Shown in pieces: positions 25,341 through 35,340 of a stretch of 64,000 nucleotides of DNA (positions are counted from its first letter, which is position 1; each line of letters starts with the position of its first letter). A model generated the notes under the pieces. The model ran no database searches. It saw only the letters and a list, made by a program, of their open reading frames with translations, and was not told the origin of the DNA. The position numbers were made by a program, and so were the translations under genes. This stretch comes from Allobosea sp. Leaf344 (GTDB taxonomy: Bacteria > Pseudomonadota > Alphaproteobacteria > Rhizobiales > Beijerinckiaceae), in assembly GCF_001426225.1 (NCBI RefSeq), contig NZ_LMRT01000014.1, forward strand, positions 1,004,327 through 1,068,326, written 5' to 3'.

Positions 25341-27104
25341 TCAGCGCATCTCTTCCGGCGCCGCGACACCCGCGACAGCCAGACCGGAAGCAAGGACGCT
25401 GCGCACCGCATGCACGAACGCCAATCTCGCTTCAGTCGACTTTCGATCAGTTTGATTAACGAACCGTAATTGCGGCGACTCTTTGCCCTTGTTCCACAGC
25501 GAATGGAAGGCGCTGGCCAGTTCGTGGATGAAGAACGCGATCCTGTGCGGTTCATGCGCCGCGGCCGCGCCCTCAATGACCCTGGGATAGGCGGCGATCA
25601 ACTTGATGATCGCGATCTCCGCCTCGTCCGTCAGCAGGCCGAGATCGGCCGCGGCCAGAGCGGCCGGCGCCAGATCGAGATCCGGGAAGGCCTCGCGCGC
25701 CTGCCGGAAGATCGAGGCGCAGCGGGCATGGGCATATTGCACGTAGAAGACCGGATTGTCCTTCGACTGCTCGACCACCTTGGCGAGGTCGAAATCGAGC
25801 GTCGCGTCGTTCTTGCGGAAGATCATCATGAAGCGCACGGCATCGCGGCCGACCTCGTCGATGACCTCGCGCAGCGTGACGAAATCGCCGGAGCGCTTCG
25901 ACATCCGGACCTGCTCGCCGTTCCGCAGCAGCCGCACGAGCTGGCAGAGCTTGACGTCGAGCGCCCCCTCGCCGCCGGTGACGGCCTTCACCGCCGCCTG
26001 CATGCGCTTGACATAACCGCCGTGGTCGGCGCCCCAGACATCGATCATCTGGGTGAAGCCGCGCAGGAATTTGGAGCGGTGATAGGCGATGTCGTTGGCG
26101 AAATAGGTGTAGCTGCCGTCCGATTTCAGGAGCGGCCGGTCGACGTCGTCGCCGAAGCGGGTGGCGCGGAACAGCGTCTGCTCGCGATCCTCCCAATCCT
26201 CGTCCTTCTGCCCCTTGGGCGGCGGCAGGCGGCCCTCATAGACCAGCTCCCGCGCGCGCAGATCGGCGATGGTCGCGCCGACCTCGTCCGCCCCGCCATC
26301 GACCGCCTGCAGCGAGCGCTCCGAGAAGAACACCTCGTGGACGACGCCGAGCGCGGCCAGATCCTCGCGGATCATCGCCATCATCCCGCTGATCGCGGCA
26401 GCGCGCACCGGCGGCAACCATTCCGACTCGGGCTTGGCCAGAAGCGAGACGCCGTGCTGCGCGGCGAGCGAGCGGCCGACGGCGACGAGATAGTCGCCGG
26501 GATAGAGCCCCTCGGGGATGGTGATCGTCTCGCCCAGCGCCTCGCGATAGCGCAGGAAGGCCGAGCGGGCGAGCACATCGACCTGCGCCCCGGCATCGTT
26601 GATGTAGTATTCGCGCGTCACCGCATGGCCGGCGAAGGCGAGGATATTGGCGAGCGCGTCCCCGAAGACGGCGCCGCGGCCATGGCCGACATGCATCGGC
26701 CCGGTCGGGTTGGCGGAGACATATTCGACATTGATCTTCGGCAGCGGCTTCGCCTCGCCCCTGCCATAGTCCAGCCCGGCCTCGACGGCGTGCTTGAGGA
26801 TGGCGGTGAAAACCGCGGGCTTCAGCGTCAGATTGATGAAGCCGGGGCCGGCGATCTCGGCCGAGGCCACCTCCGGCGCCTCGCGCAGGATCTCGACCTG
26901 CAACTTCGCGAGATCGGCCGGCCGCATCCCGGCCGCCTTGGCCATCACCATCGCCGTGTTGGTGGAGATGTCGCCATGGGCCGGATCGCGCGTCGGCTCG
27001 ACCACGAATTTCGGCAGGTCCCCGCTGATCCCGATGGCGCCCGAAGCGACCAGCGCCGCATTCGCCGCCTGCACACGTTCAGCGATGATCTTGAAGATTT
27101 CCAT
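25341..27104 (-). CDS. argS: arginine--tRNA ligase
   Basis: A 587-residue class I synthetase that charges tRNA-Arg. The N-terminal additional domain (residues 1-110) is followed by the HIGH-equivalent [12 protein letters not shown] after the NPTGPM segment, and the KMSKS-equivalent is [12 protein letters not shown]. The C-terminal anticodon-binding helical domain ends in [10 protein letters not shown]. It ends about 100 bp before the SPOR gene and begins downstream of dgt, in the conserved dgt-argS-SPOR order. A 21-bp inverted repeat lies in the gap to dgt. Confidence 0.96.
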   Translation of the reverse strand: MEIFKIIAERVQAANAALVASGAIGISGDLPKFVVEPTRDPAHGDISTNTAMVMAKAAGMRPADLAKLQVEILREAPEVASAEIAGPGFINLTLKPAVFTAILKHAVEAGLDYGRGEAKPLPKINVEYVSANPTGPMHVGHGRGAVFGDALANILAFAGHAVTREYYINDAGAQVDVLARSAFLRYREALGETITIPEGLYPGDYLVAVGRSLAAQHGVSLLAKPESEWLPPVRAAAISGMMAMIREDLAALGVVHEVFFSERSLQAVDGGADEVGATIADLRARELVYEGRLPPPKGQKDEDWEDREQTLFRATRFGDDVDRPLLKSDGSYTYFANDIAYHRSKFLRGFTQMIDVWGADHGGYVKRMQAAVKAVTGGEGALDVKLCQLVRLLRNGEQVRMSKRSGDFVTLREVIDEVGRDAVRFMMIFRKNDATLDFDLAKVVEQSKDNPVFYVQYAHARCASIFRQAREAFPDLDLAPAALAAADLGLLTDEAEIAIIKLIAAYPRVIEGAAAAHEPHRIAFFIHELASAFHSLWNKGKESPQLRFVNQTDRKSTEARLAFVHAVRSVLASGLAVAGVAAPEEMR

Positions 27105-27144
27105 GGTTCCGCCTTGGCCGATCGGTGGTCATCGCTTCGCAGCC

Positions 27145-27246
27145 CCCGGCCGGAGGCGCCGCGACAGCGGCGAGCGATGGTTCAGGAGGTTCGCCCGCAA
27201 TCGGGAGCGACCTGCGCGACACCGCGTCGCGGCGCCTCCGGCCGGG
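27145..27246. repeat. perfect 21-bp inverted repeat between dgt and argS
   Basis: The arms 27145-27165 and 27226-27246 are exact reverse complements (core CCGGAGGCGCCGCGAC) around a 60-nt centre, filling most of the 179-bp gap. A shorter 7-bp inverted pair (27130-27136 with 27173-27179) overlaps it. The transcript from dgt into argS would form a long stem. It may be a repetitive extragenic element; no second copy was noticed in the window. Confidence 0.75.
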
Positions 27247-27283
27247 CCGGGAGGGCCCGACCGCCGGAACTGCGCGCCCGCCC

Positions 27284-28513
27284 CTATCGCAGCGCGGGAG
27301 TGGCGTCAAACAGGCGCCGGTGCTCATCCAGCGCGTACCAGTCGGTCATCCCCGCGATATAGTCGGCGATGCGCCGCGCCCGCCGCGCCTCGTCCAGCCC
27401 CGCGCAGCTCGTCGCCCATTCCGGTGGCAGCGCGGCGGGATCGGCCATGAACCGCGCGAACAGGTCGCGGACGACCTGCGCCGCCTGGTCCCGGATCAGC
27501 TGGATGCGGCTATGCCGGTACATATTGGGGTAGAGGAAGGCCTTGATCTCGCGATCGGCCTCGGCGAACGCCGCGGAGAAGGCGATGACGGGCGCCCCGG
27601 CCCGGCGGATGGCGTCGGCATCCTGCGGCGCCAGCGCCATGATCCGCGCGCGCGATTGCGCCAGCACATCCTCAACGAAGCGCGTGATCACCCGCCGCAC
27701 CAGCTCGTTCGTGGCCCTTGCCGGCTCCAGCACCGGATGCAGCAACGCGATCTCGTCGAGCAGCGCGGCCAGCAACGGCACGATGCGGAGATCCTCGAGC
27801 GCGAACAGCCCGGCCCGCAACCCGTCATCGATGTCATGGGCGTTATAGGCGATGTCATCGGCCAGAGCCGCCGCCTGCGCCTCGGCCGAGGCGTAGCTGT
27901 CGAGCCAGAGATCCTGCCGGGCCTGATATTCGACGATGGCCGCCGGGATGCCGCCGTCGCGGTAGCGCTCGGTCGGCCGGCCATCCGTTTCGAGCAGCGG
28001 CCCATTATGCTTCACCAGCCCCTCGAGCGTCTCCCAGGTCAGGTTGAGACCGTCGAAGCCGGCATAGCGCCGCTCGAGCCGCGTCACGATCCGCAAGGTC
28101 TGGGCGTTGTGGTCGAAGCCGCCGAAGCCGCTCATGCAGGCGTCGAGCGCATCCTCGCCGGTATGGCCGAAACAGGTATGGCCGAGGTCGTGCGCCAGAG
28201 CGAGCGCCTCGGCCAGATCCTCGTCCAGCCCGAGCGCCCGCGCCAGCGCCCTCGCGATCTGGCCGACCTCGATCGTATGCGTCAGCCTCGTCCGGAAATG
28301 ATCGCCCTCATGCGAGACGAAAACCTGCGTCTTGTGCTTCAGCCGGCGGAAGGCGGTGGAGTGGATGATTCGGTCGCGGTCGCGCTGGAAGGCGCTGCGC
28401 GTCGGGGAAGCCGGCTCCGCCACCAGCCGGCCGCGGCTGCGGCTGGAGCGACAGGCATAGACCGCCCGCCAGCGATCGCCGGGCTCCAACTCGCGGCTCT
28501 CGAACTCCCGCAT
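27284..28513 (-). CDS. dgt: deoxyguanosinetriphosphate triphosphohydrolase-like protein
   Basis: A 409-residue HD-domain nucleotide hydrolase that cleaves dNTPs into nucleosides and triphosphate, limiting dNTP pools. The N-terminal [27 protein letters not shown] is the family hallmark, the metal site uses [22 protein letters not shown] and a later [12 protein letters not shown]. The ATG at 28513 fits the family N-terminus. It is the first gene of the dgt-argS-SPOR run and is divergent from erpA. Confidence 0.93.
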   Translation of the reverse strand: MREFESRELEPGDRWRAVYACRSSRSRGRLVAEPASPTRSAFQRDRDRIIHSTAFRRLKHKTQVFVSHEGDHFRTRLTHTIEVGQIARALARALGLDEDLAEALALAHDLGHTCFGHTGEDALDACMSGFGGFDHNAQTLRIVTRLERRYAGFDGLNLTWETLEGLVKHNGPLLETDGRPTERYRDGGIPAAIVEYQARQDLWLDSYASAEAQAAALADDIAYNAHDIDDGLRAGLFALEDLRIVPLLAALLDEIALLHPVLEPARATNELVRRVITRFVEDVLAQSRARIMALAPQDADAIRRAGAPVIAFSAAFAEADREIKAFLYPNMYRHSRIQLIRDQAAQVVRDLFARFMADPAALPPEWATSCAGLDEARRARRIADYIAGMTDWYALDEHRRLFDATPALR

Positions 28514-28785
28514 GGCGGTCCTGTCATCCCCGGCGCGCCGCATTGAGGTTAGCGACCCTCATCCAAGCCGGGCCCCGGACGATCGCGCGCCGCGGCACCC
28601 GTCAGGATACGAGGGTCGAGGCTCCCATGCGACGGCCTGTCCTGTCACTGAGGCGCCGCTTGTAGAGGCGCGCCTGCGCAATTACCTTTGGGAGCAAGTC
28701 AGGTGCAAGCCTCGTCCGGCGACAGAGCCTCGCGCTCGCCGCCTTTTCGACGCGGTCCCACCATCCCAGCGATCCGGGAGTTGTC

Positions 28786-29136
28786 ATGTCGACCGATCTT
28801 CAGCTGAATCCGCGCGGCATCGCCGTGACCGACAAGGCCGCGAGCCGCATCCTCTCGGTGATGGCCAAGGAACCGGCCGGCTCGATGCTGCGGGTCAGCG
28901 TCGCCGGCGGCGGCTGTTCGGGCTTCCAGTACATCTTCGACATCGACCGGGAAAAGGCCCCGGGCGATCTGGTGATCGAGCGCGACGGTGCGACGGTGCT
29001 GATCGACGAGACCTCTCTCGATCTCCTGGAAGGCTGCACGATCGACTTCGTTGACGATCTCGTCGGCCAGTCCTTCAAGATCACCAATCCGAACGCGACC
29101 AGCTCCTGCGGCTGCGGCACGTCCTTCGCGCTCTGA
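28786..29136 (+). CDS. erpA: iron-sulfur cluster insertion protein, ErpA/IscA family
   Basis: A 116-residue A-type carrier that passes iron-sulfur clusters to target proteins. The three conserved cysteines are C44 in GGGCSGF and C108 and C110 in SSCGCG near the C-terminus. The family segments VSVAGGGCSGFQY and FVDDLVGQSFKITNPNA are intact. It is divergent from dgt, the usual arrangement in alphaproteobacteria. ErpA is preferred over IscA because no other isc genes are near; sequence alone does not settle this. Confidence 0.9.
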   Translation: MSTDLQLNPRGIAVTDKAASRILSVMAKEPAGSMLRVSVAGGGCSGFQYIFDIDREKAPGDLVIERDGATVLIDETSLDLLEGCTIDFVDDLVGQSFKITNPNATSSCGCGTSFAL

Positions 29137-29234
29137 GATACCGCGCCGTTCGGGCGCTCCGACTTCGCCGCTCGGCGCTCGGGCATTCAAGGCCGGTCGG
29201 CCGGGCCCGGTGCAAAGCGCCTTGACCGGCCCGC

Positions 29235-29849
29235 TCAGTGCGAGACCGGCGCCCCGCCCTGCTCCAGCCGGATTTCGGCGGCCATCAGCCCCTTGGGGCC
29301 CGGTCCATAGCGCACCAGCACGATTTGGCCCGGGATCAGCTCGACCAGCCCGTAGCGGCGCATCGTCTCCATATGCACGAAGACGTCGGGCGAGCCCTCG
29401 CCCTTGGAGACGAAACCGAAGCCGCGCAGCCGGTTGAACCATTTCACCACCATGCGCTCGAGCCCGCTGGTCGGCGTCACCGTGACATTGGTCCGCGGCA
29501 TCGGCAGCTCGGCGGGATGGCGCGCCGCCGTCGTGTCGATCGACAGGACCCGCACCGCCTGGCGGCCCCGCGGCTTCTCGATCGCTTCGAGTACGATGTG
29601 AGCGCCTTCGGCTATGGCATTGAAACCGTCGCGCTTCAGGATGGTGACATGGACCAGGATGTCGGCGCCGCCATCCTCCGGCACGACGAAGCCGTAACCC
29701 TTGCTCACGTCGAACCATTTGACGTAGCCGGCCAGCTCGACGCCATTCTCCTGGCCGAGCCCCTCCGGCCCATCCAGTCGCATGACGCGGTTGAGCGACT
29801 GGATCGGACCCATGGGTGGACGCCCGTTATCGCCGAACTCGTCCGACAT
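29235..29849 (-). CDS. protein with two cold-shock domains
   Basis: A 204-residue protein with two cold-shock (OB-fold) domains that bind single-stranded RNA or DNA. Domain 1 (about residues 40-105) has RNP1 KGYGFV and RNP2 DILVH, and domain 2 (about 130-200) has RGFGFV and DVFVH. The N-terminal 38 residues are disordered. The ATG at 29849 follows a GGGGTGAG site. Such double-CSD proteins are typical of Hyphomicrobiales. It is divergent from the LysE gene. Cold induction is not shown by the sequence. Confidence 0.9.
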   Translation of the reverse strand: MSDEFGDNGRPPMGPIQSLNRVMRLDGPEGLGQENGVELAGYVKWFDVSKGYGFVVPEDGGADILVHVTILKRDGFNAIAEGAHIVLEAIEKPRGRQAVRVLSIDTTAARHPAELPMPRTNVTVTPTSGLERMVVKWFNRLRGFGFVSKGEGSPDVFVHMETMRRYGLVELIPGQIVLVRYGPGPKGLMAAEIRLEQGGAPVSH

Positions 29850-29988
29850 GTGCCGCTCACCCCCGCCCGAATGGCTTGATTCGTGCAGCGAAGATACCAT
29901 CGCTGGGGAGTCGGGATACAGCCCGCCGGCGTTCATCCACATGCGGAATGACATTTTTGCCATAGTCGCTGACGCAAGGGAGGCTTAT

Positions 29989-30015
29989 GCTTCGCACTAG
30001 GACATTATGCGAAGC
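29989..30015. repeat. 7-bp inverted repeat in the lysE leader
   Basis: GCTTCGC (29989-29995) and GCGAAGC (30009-30015) are exact reverse complements 13 nt apart. They lie between a possible early ATG (29987, with AAGGGAGG before it) and the family start at 30047, so they may form a leader hairpin or an operator. Confidence 0.45.
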
Positions 30016-30046
30016 TGATGCAGCGCAGGGAGTTGCCGAAATCGCC

Positions 30047-30679
30047 ATGCCCGATGCAACGACGCTAGCCCTGTTCAGCCTCGCCAGCTTCGTCCTGACG
30101 GTGACGCCGGGCCCCGATATGCTGCTGATCGCGTCCCGTAGCCTGAGCCAGGGCCGGATGGCCGGGCTCGTGACCTATCTCGGCATCGCCTGCGGCAGTT
30201 ACCTCCAGGCTTTCGCGGCGGCGCTCGGGCTGTCGCAGCTCTTCCTCCTGGTACCGGCGGCCTATGACGTCCTGCGCTGGATCGGCGCCGCCTATCTCGC
30301 CTGGCTCGCCTTCGTGACGTTGCGCGCCGCGACGCCGCTCGCCTCCGGGATCGGCGCCCAGCCGCGCATGCCGAACCGGCGGATCTTCCTGCAGGGCTTT
30401 CTGACCAATCTGCTCAACCCCAAAATGGCGCTGTTCATGCTGGCGCTGCTGCCGCAATTCCTGAAGCCGGAAGCCGGCTCGGTGCTCCTGCAGGTCATGG
30501 TCCTGGCGACGATCCTCAATCTCGCCGGGCTGCTGACCAACGGCATCGTCATCCTCGCCGCGGGCCGGCTCGGCCATGCCCTGGCCGCGCGCCCCGCTCT
30601 GGCCCGGCTGCCGCAGAGGCTGATGGGCGCGGTGTTCGGCGCGCTGGCGCTGCGCCTGGCCCTCGCCTCGCGAGATTGA
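30047..30679 (+). CDS. LysE family amino-acid or metabolite exporter
   Basis: A 210-residue inner-membrane exporter of the LysE/RhtB family with about six hydrophobic segments. The family hallmark VTPGPDMLL is at about residues 17-25 and NPKMALFMLALLPQFL is at about 120-135. The ATG at 30047 gives the standard N-terminus; an in-frame ATG at 29987 has a better ribosome site and would add 20 residues. Five bp after its stop comes a small PAS-like gene, so they are probably co-transcribed. Substrate unknown; amino acids are usual. Confidence 0.88.
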   Translation: MPDATTLALFSLASFVLTVTPGPDMLLIASRSLSQGRMAGLVTYLGIACGSYLQAFAAALGLSQLFLLVPAAYDVLRWIGAAYLAWLAFVTLRAATPLASGIGAQPRMPNRRIFLQGFLTNLLNPKMALFMLALLPQFLKPEAGSVLLQVMVLATILNLAGLLTNGIVILAAGRLGHALAARPALARLPQRLMGAVFGALALRLALASRD

Positions 30680-30683
30680 CGCG

Positions 30684-31061
30684 ATGCACCCGACGGTCGG
30701 CAAGGTCGTCGAAGAAATCCCCCACGGGCTTCTCGAAAGCCCGTTCGTGCCGGTCGTGCTTTCGACGGTCGGAGTCTTCGACGCGCGCTATCTGCGGGCG
30801 AGCCCGGCCTTCCTCTCGCTGGTCGGCTGCAGCTGGGAGGAGATCGCCTCGGTCCCGCTGGTCGGACAGGGCGCGGCCCTGAGCAATCCGGCGCGTGACC
30901 GCCGGCTGATGCTGCTCGATCTCGAAGGCGGCTATCTCGCCGAGCGCGCCACACTGCGCCATGCCTCGGGCCGGCTGATCGAGACTGTGATCACCGCGCA
31001 GCGCCTGTGGATCGACGGCACGGCGCTGGATCTCGAGATCTTCCAGCCGCTGCCGCGCTGA
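30684..31061 (+). CDS. small PAS-like single-domain protein
   Basis: A 125-residue protein that looks like an isolated PAS sensor domain: helical start, then FDARYLRASPAFLSLVGCSWEEIASVPL, a typical PAS core, and a beta-rich C-terminal half ending LDLEIFQPLP. No output domain follows. It begins 4 bp after the LysE stop. Isolated PAS proteins usually act with a partner kinase or regulator, but none is adjacent. The call rests on pattern only. Confidence 0.65.
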   Translation: MHPTVGKVVEEIPHGLLESPFVPVVLSTVGVFDARYLRASPAFLSLVGCSWEEIASVPLVGQGAALSNPARDRRLMLLDLEGGYLAERATLRHASGRLIETVITAQRLWIDGTALDLEIFQPLPR

Positions 31062-31072
31062 TCAGGCGGCGC

Positions 31073-31831
31073 TCAACCGGCCAGCGGGCCGAGCGCGGCC
31101 CCGATCTCGGCGCGCACCACCAGATCGGCGATCGCGTCGAGCTCGGTCGGCTCGCGGTTGACGATGACGAGCCTGGCGCCCTTGCGCTTGGCGATCACCG
31201 GGAAGGTCGCGGCCGGAAACACCACCAGCGACGACCCCACCACCAGGAACAGCTCCGCCTCCATGGTCAGCGCATGGGCCTGGCGCATCTGGGCCTGGGG
31301 CATCGCCTGGCCGAAGGAAATGGTCGCGGATTTCACCGGCCCGGCGCACATCATGCAGGCCGGTGGCTCGCCGCTCGCCTCGAAGGCCGGGCGAATCGCA
31401 GCGAGCTCGTGCCGCCAGCCGCAGGCCAGGCAGGTGGCATAGGTGCCGTTGCCATGGAGTTCGACGACGCGCTCCTCCGGCACGCCCGAGGCCTGGTGCA
31501 GCCCGTCGATGTTCTGCGTGATCAGCCCCGGCGAGCGCCCCTCCTCGACCAGCCGCGCCAGCGCGGCATGGCCGCGATTGGGCGCCGCGTCGCGATAATG
31601 ATCGTCCATCGCGAATTTGCGCCGCCACGCCTCGATCCGCGCCTCGCGGCTCGCCAGGAAGGCCTCGAACGGGATCGGCTTGTTCGTCATCCAGGGCGAA
31701 CCCGGCGTGCGGAAATCGGGCACTCCCGATTCGGTGGAGATCCCCGCGCCGGTGAAGGCGACCACCGAGCGCGCGCGGTCGAGCAGAGCATGGAGCTCGG
31801 TGATCGCGTCTGATGTCTCGTCCTGCATCAT
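31073..31831 (-). CDS. NAD-dependent protein deacylase, sirtuin family
   Basis: A 252-residue sirtuin that removes acyl groups from lysine using NAD. Visible motifs are GAGISTESGVPDFRT (NAD site), TQNIDGLH, VELHGN with the catalytic histidine, the zinc-binding pairs CLAC and CMMC, and SFGQAMP and VGSSLVVFPA in the C-terminal Rossmann part. The ATG at 31831 (or 31828) has AGGA before it. It is divergent from the aminotransferase gene. Deacetylase versus desuccinylase activity cannot be assigned. Confidence 0.92.
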   Translation of the reverse strand: MMQDETSDAITELHALLDRARSVVAFTGAGISTESGVPDFRTPGSPWMTNKPIPFEAFLASREARIEAWRRKFAMDDHYRDAAPNRGHAALARLVEEGRSPGLITQNIDGLHQASGVPEERVVELHGNGTYATCLACGWRHELAAIRPAFEASGEPPACMMCAGPVKSATISFGQAMPQAQMRQAHALTMEAELFLVVGSSLVVFPAATFPVIAKRKGARLVIVNREPTELDAIADLVVRAEIGAALGPLAG

Positions 31832-31929
31832 CCATCCTGGTTGGGGCGTGGTCCCCTCATGATATGGGGCGGGGCCGCCTTGCCTTCCAGGCGATTGACG
31901 CCGCCGCTGCGTCATCCCAAAGCTGGCCG

Positions 31930-33102
31930 ATGCAGCACGCGCCGTTGAATCCCGACCTCCTCGACACCGCCACCCCGCCGATCCCGCAGGCCCAGGGCTG
32001 GGCCCGCGCCTATGACGGCAAGGCCGGCCCGCTGATCGACCTGTCGCAGGCGGTTCCCGGCGCGCCGCCCCCCCAGCCGCTCCTGGACCGGCTGGGCGAG
32101 GCCGCGGCCTCGCCGGATGCGACACGCTACGGGGCGATCACCGGCGACATGGCGCTGCGCGAGGCCTATGCGGCGGAGCTCTCGCGCATCTATGGAGGCG
32201 CGATCGCGGCGCCGGAGACGCTGATCACCTCCGGCTGCAACCAGGCCTATGTGGTGACGATGATGGCGCTGGCCCGGGCCGGCGACAATGTGCTGCTGCC
32301 GACGCCCTGGTACTTCAACCACGAGATGACGCTGACCATGCTCGGCATCGAGCCGCGCGCGCTGCCCTGCGACCCGGCTTCCGGTTTCGTGCCGGCCGTC
32401 GCCGATGCCGAGCGGCTGATCGACGAGCGCACCCGCGCCATCGTCCTGGTCACCCCCAACAACCCGACCGGCGCCGTCTACCCGCCGGAGACGATCGCCG
32501 CCTTCGCCGCGCTCTGCGCCCGCCGCGGCCTCTGGCTGGTGCTGGACGAAACCTATCGCGACTTTCTGCCTGCGGCGGTTGAGAGGCCGCATCAGCTGTT
32601 TTCCGCAAGCGGCTGGCAGGATTCCGTGATCGGGCTCTACAGCTTCTCGAAGGCCTATGCCGTTCCCGGCTGGCGGCTGGGCGCGATTACCGCCGGCGAG
32701 CGGGTGCTGGCGCAGATCGCCAAGGTGCAGGATTGCGTGCAGATCAGCCCGGTCCGCGCCGGGCAGGCCGCGATCCTCTGGGGGATCGACGGCGTCCGCA
32801 GCTGGCGCGAGGCCAACCGCGCGGAGATCAACGCCCGCGCCAGCCTGTTCCGCGAGACCATGGCACCGCTGGCGGGCTGGCGGGTGCTGGCGGCGGGGGC
32901 CTATTTCGCCTATGTCGCGCATCCCTGCCAGGCGCCCGCGGCCGATGTGGTGCGCGATCTCGTGCAGCAGCGCGGCGTGCTGGCGCTGCCCGGCCCCTAT
33001 TTCGGTCCGGGACAGGAGCAGCATCTGCGCATCGCCATCGCCAATGTCGGCGCCGACCGGATCGCGAGCCTCGGCGAGCGCCTGAGCGGCTTCGGCACCT
33101 AG
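31930..33102 (+). CDS. class I/II aminotransferase
   Basis: A 390-residue PLP-dependent aminotransferase. The TPNNPTG segment (about residues 175-181) with the PLP-contacting asparagine, LDETYRDF with the pyridine-nitrogen aspartate D206, the Schiff-base lysine K241 in SFSKAY and R249 in PGWRLG are all present. The C-terminal HLRIAIANV holds the carboxylate-binding arginine. The ATG at 31930 gives a normal N-terminus. Amino donor and pathway are not deducible. Confidence 0.9.
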   Translation: MQHAPLNPDLLDTATPPIPQAQGWARAYDGKAGPLIDLSQAVPGAPPPQPLLDRLGEAAASPDATRYGAITGDMALREAYAAELSRIYGGAIAAPETLITSGCNQAYVVTMMALARAGDNVLLPTPWYFNHEMTLTMLGIEPRALPCDPASGFVPAVADAERLIDERTRAIVLVTPNNPTGAVYPPETIAAFAALCARRGLWLVLDETYRDFLPAAVERPHQLFSASGWQDSVIGLYSFSKAYAVPGWRLGAITAGERVLAQIAKVQDCVQISPVRAGQAAILWGIDGVRSWREANRAEINARASLFRETMAPLAGWRVLAAGAYFAYVAHPCQAPAADVVRDLVQQRGVLALPGPYFGPGQEQHLRIAIANVGADRIASLGERLSGFGT

Positions 33103-33120
33103 CCGCGAGAGGTGGCCGCC

Positions 33121-33513
33121 TCAGCGAAACATCCCGGCATAGCGGTCGCGATAGGCATAGGCGAGCAGGCCGCCGCAGAGGACGAGGATCAGCGCGACCG
33201 GGATGCCGACCGTGTTGATGGTCAGGTGAAACGCCACGATCACCGCCATCACCGGCGCGAGCAGCGCCAGCCCGAAAGCCGGGACGATGTTGAGCAGCAG
33301 GCTCAGCGCCCCGAGCAGGTTCACCGTCTTCAGCATCGGCCAGAAGAAGCCGGAATTCTGCAGCGCCGCCTCGAAGACCCGCCCCTGTTCGGTGACCGGC
33401 GGATGGATCAGATGCTGCCCGCTCGCCAGCCACCAGAACCCGTCGACGGCGCTGACGGAAAACAGCAGGCCGAGCACCAGGCGCGGCGCGGTCACGAGCA
33501 GAAAATGGCGCAT
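33121..33513 (-). CDS. small membrane protein, DoxX-like
   Basis: A 130-residue integral membrane protein with about four hydrophobic segments and a short basic C-terminus (YAYRDRYAGMFR). The first segment LLVTAPRLVLGLLFSVSAVDGFWWL and the following QHLIHPP resemble DoxX/DoxD-like proteins, but no diagnostic motif is certain. It converges with the aminotransferase gene, their ends 18 bp apart. Function unknown. Confidence 0.6.
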   Translation of the reverse strand: MRHFLLVTAPRLVLGLLFSVSAVDGFWWLASGQHLIHPPVTEQGRVFEAALQNSGFFWPMLKTVNLLGALSLLLNIVPAFGLALLAPVMAVIVAFHLTINTVGIPVALILVLCGGLLAYAYRDRYAGMFR

Positions 33514-33671
33514 GGTCGCCCCCCCGGTCGACAGTCTCGCCGAGACCTATCGCCGCAGGTAAAACCCTGTCAATCCATGACCTTACGGCATGTTGTTCGC
33601 GGATCGCGGCCATCCGGACCCGGGCTGCGAGCCGCGCCTGAACCGCGCGCGGCTCCCCGGCGCCCGATGGC

Positions 33672-35255
33672 TCACATGGTGGCGCCGATCTGCCAGGGCA
33701 CGAACTCGACATCGCCATAGCCGAGCTGCTCGGACTTGCTGCGTTCGCCGGAGGCCACCCGCAGCAAGGTCTCGAAGATCTCGCGGCCCTTGGCTTCCAG
33801 CGTGACGCCGTCGAGAATATCGCCGCAGTTGATGTCCATGTCGTCGATCATCTTCTCGTAGATCGGCGTGTTGGTGGCGAGTTTCACCGAGGGGGTCGGC
33901 TTGCAGCCATAGGCCGAGCCGCGCCCGGTGGTGAAGGCCAGGATATTGGCGCCGCCCGCCACCTGCCCCGTGGCCGCGACCGGATCGTAGCCCGGCGTGT
34001 CCATGTAGACGAAGCCCTTGTCCTTCACCTGCTCGGCATAATGATAGACCGCCGCCAGCGTCTTGGTGCCGCCCTTGGCCGCGGCGCCGAGCGACTTCTC
34101 GAGGATCGTCGTCAGCCCGCCGGCCTTGTTGCCGGGCGACGGGTTGTTGTTCATGTCCATCCGGGCGCGGGCGGTATAATCCTCCCACCATTTGATGATC
34201 GAGACGAGCTTCTCGCCGGTCTCCCGGGTCGCGGCGCGCCGCGTCAGCAGATGTTCGGCGCCGTAGATCTCGGGCGTCTCCGACAGGATCGCCGTGCCGC
34301 CATGCTCGACCAGAATGTCGACGGCGGCCCCGAGAGCGGGGTTGGCGGTGATCCCGGAATAGCCGTCCGAACCGCCGCATTGCAGCGCCAGCATCAGCTC
34401 CGAGGCCGGCACGGTCTCGCGTACGGCGCGATTGGCGATCGGCAGCATGGTCTTGAGGGCATCGATGCCGGCGGCGACCGCCTTGCGCGTGCCGCCGGTC
34501 TCCTGGATCGTCAGCGTGCGGAAGACATCGCTCTCCTCGACGCCATAGGCGTCCTTCATCCGCTTGATCTGGAAGCCTTCGCAGCCCAGCCCGACGACGA
34601 GCACGGCCGCCATGTTGGGGTTGCAGGCATAGCCCCAGGTGGTGCGCTTCAGCACCTCGAAGCTCTCGCCATTATAGTCGATGCCGCAGCCGGTGCCGTG
34701 GGTCAGCGCGATCACCCCGTCGACATGGGGGTAATCAGCCAGAATGCCTGAACGCTTGACCTCCTCCGCCATGAAACGTGCGGCCGAGGCGGAGCAGTTC
34801 ACGGAGGTGAGGATGCCGACATAATTGCGCGTGCCGGCCTTGCCGTCCTTGCGGCGGAAGCCTTCGAAGGTCGCCTGCTGCTCGATCGGCAGCACGAATT
34901 CCGGCTTGGCCTCGGCACAGAAGGCGTAGTCGCGCTCGAAGGCGTGGAAGCCGGTATTATGCTCGTGGACCCAGTCGCCCGGGGCGATCTCCTGCGTCGC
35001 GAAGCCGATGATCTGGCCGAATTTGCGAATCGGCTCGCCCGTCGCGATCTTCGCCAGCGCCATCTTGTGGCCGCGCGGGATCCGCTTCAGCGCCGTCACG
35101 CCCTGGGCGGTGACGCCGAGATCGACCGGATCGACCGCGACCGCGACATTATCCGCGGCGTTGAGCTTGAGCATGCGCGGGGGGATGGCTTTGTCGAGCA
35201 TCGGCTTGCAACCATGGCTGGGAGCTGCGGAGCCCGCAGCGACAGACACAGACAT
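33672..35255 (-). CDS. UxaA-family hydrolyase (altronate/galactarate dehydratase)
   Basis: A 527-residue sugar-acid dehydratase of the UxaA/GarD family, which removes water from D-altronate or D-galactarate with an iron cofactor. An N-terminal SAF domain (about residues 20-110) is followed by the long catalytic part with GTRNYVGILTSVNCSASAA, ALTHGTGCGIDY, ALQCGGSDGYSGITANP, and TPGYDPVAATGQ with GCKPTPSVKLATNT near the end. The ATG at 35255 has GGGAGG before it. No other hexuronate genes are visible, so the substrate stays open. Confidence 0.9.
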   Translation of the reverse strand: MSVSVAAGSAAPSHGCKPMLDKAIPPRMLKLNAADNVAVAVDPVDLGVTAQGVTALKRIPRGHKMALAKIATGEPIRKFGQIIGFATQEIAPGDWVHEHNTGFHAFERDYAFCAEAKPEFVLPIEQQATFEGFRRKDGKAGTRNYVGILTSVNCSASAARFMAEEVKRSGILADYPHVDGVIALTHGTGCGIDYNGESFEVLKRTTWGYACNPNMAAVLVVGLGCEGFQIKRMKDAYGVEESDVFRTLTIQETGGTRKAVAAGIDALKTMLPIANRAVRETVPASELMLALQCGGSDGYSGITANPALGAAVDILVEHGGTAILSETPEIYGAEHLLTRRAATRETGEKLVSIIKWWEDYTARARMDMNNNPSPGNKAGGLTTILEKSLGAAAKGGTKTLAAVYHYAEQVKDKGFVYMDTPGYDPVAATGQVAGGANILAFTTGRGSAYGCKPTPSVKLATNTPIYEKMIDDMDINCGDILDGVTLEAKGREIFETLLRVASGERSKSEQLGYGDVEFVPWQIGATM

Positions 35256-35340
35256 GCGCCTCCCGCGCCTAGTTTTCAATCGGTTGAATGAAAGCCCACG
35301 GTTGACTGCAAGCACGCTGCGCCCCCCGGCGCCCTGACGC

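Noticed and set aside
27145-27246. The long inverted repeat as a miniature transposon.
   Set aside because: No flanking target duplication and no second copy were seen, so mobility is not supported.
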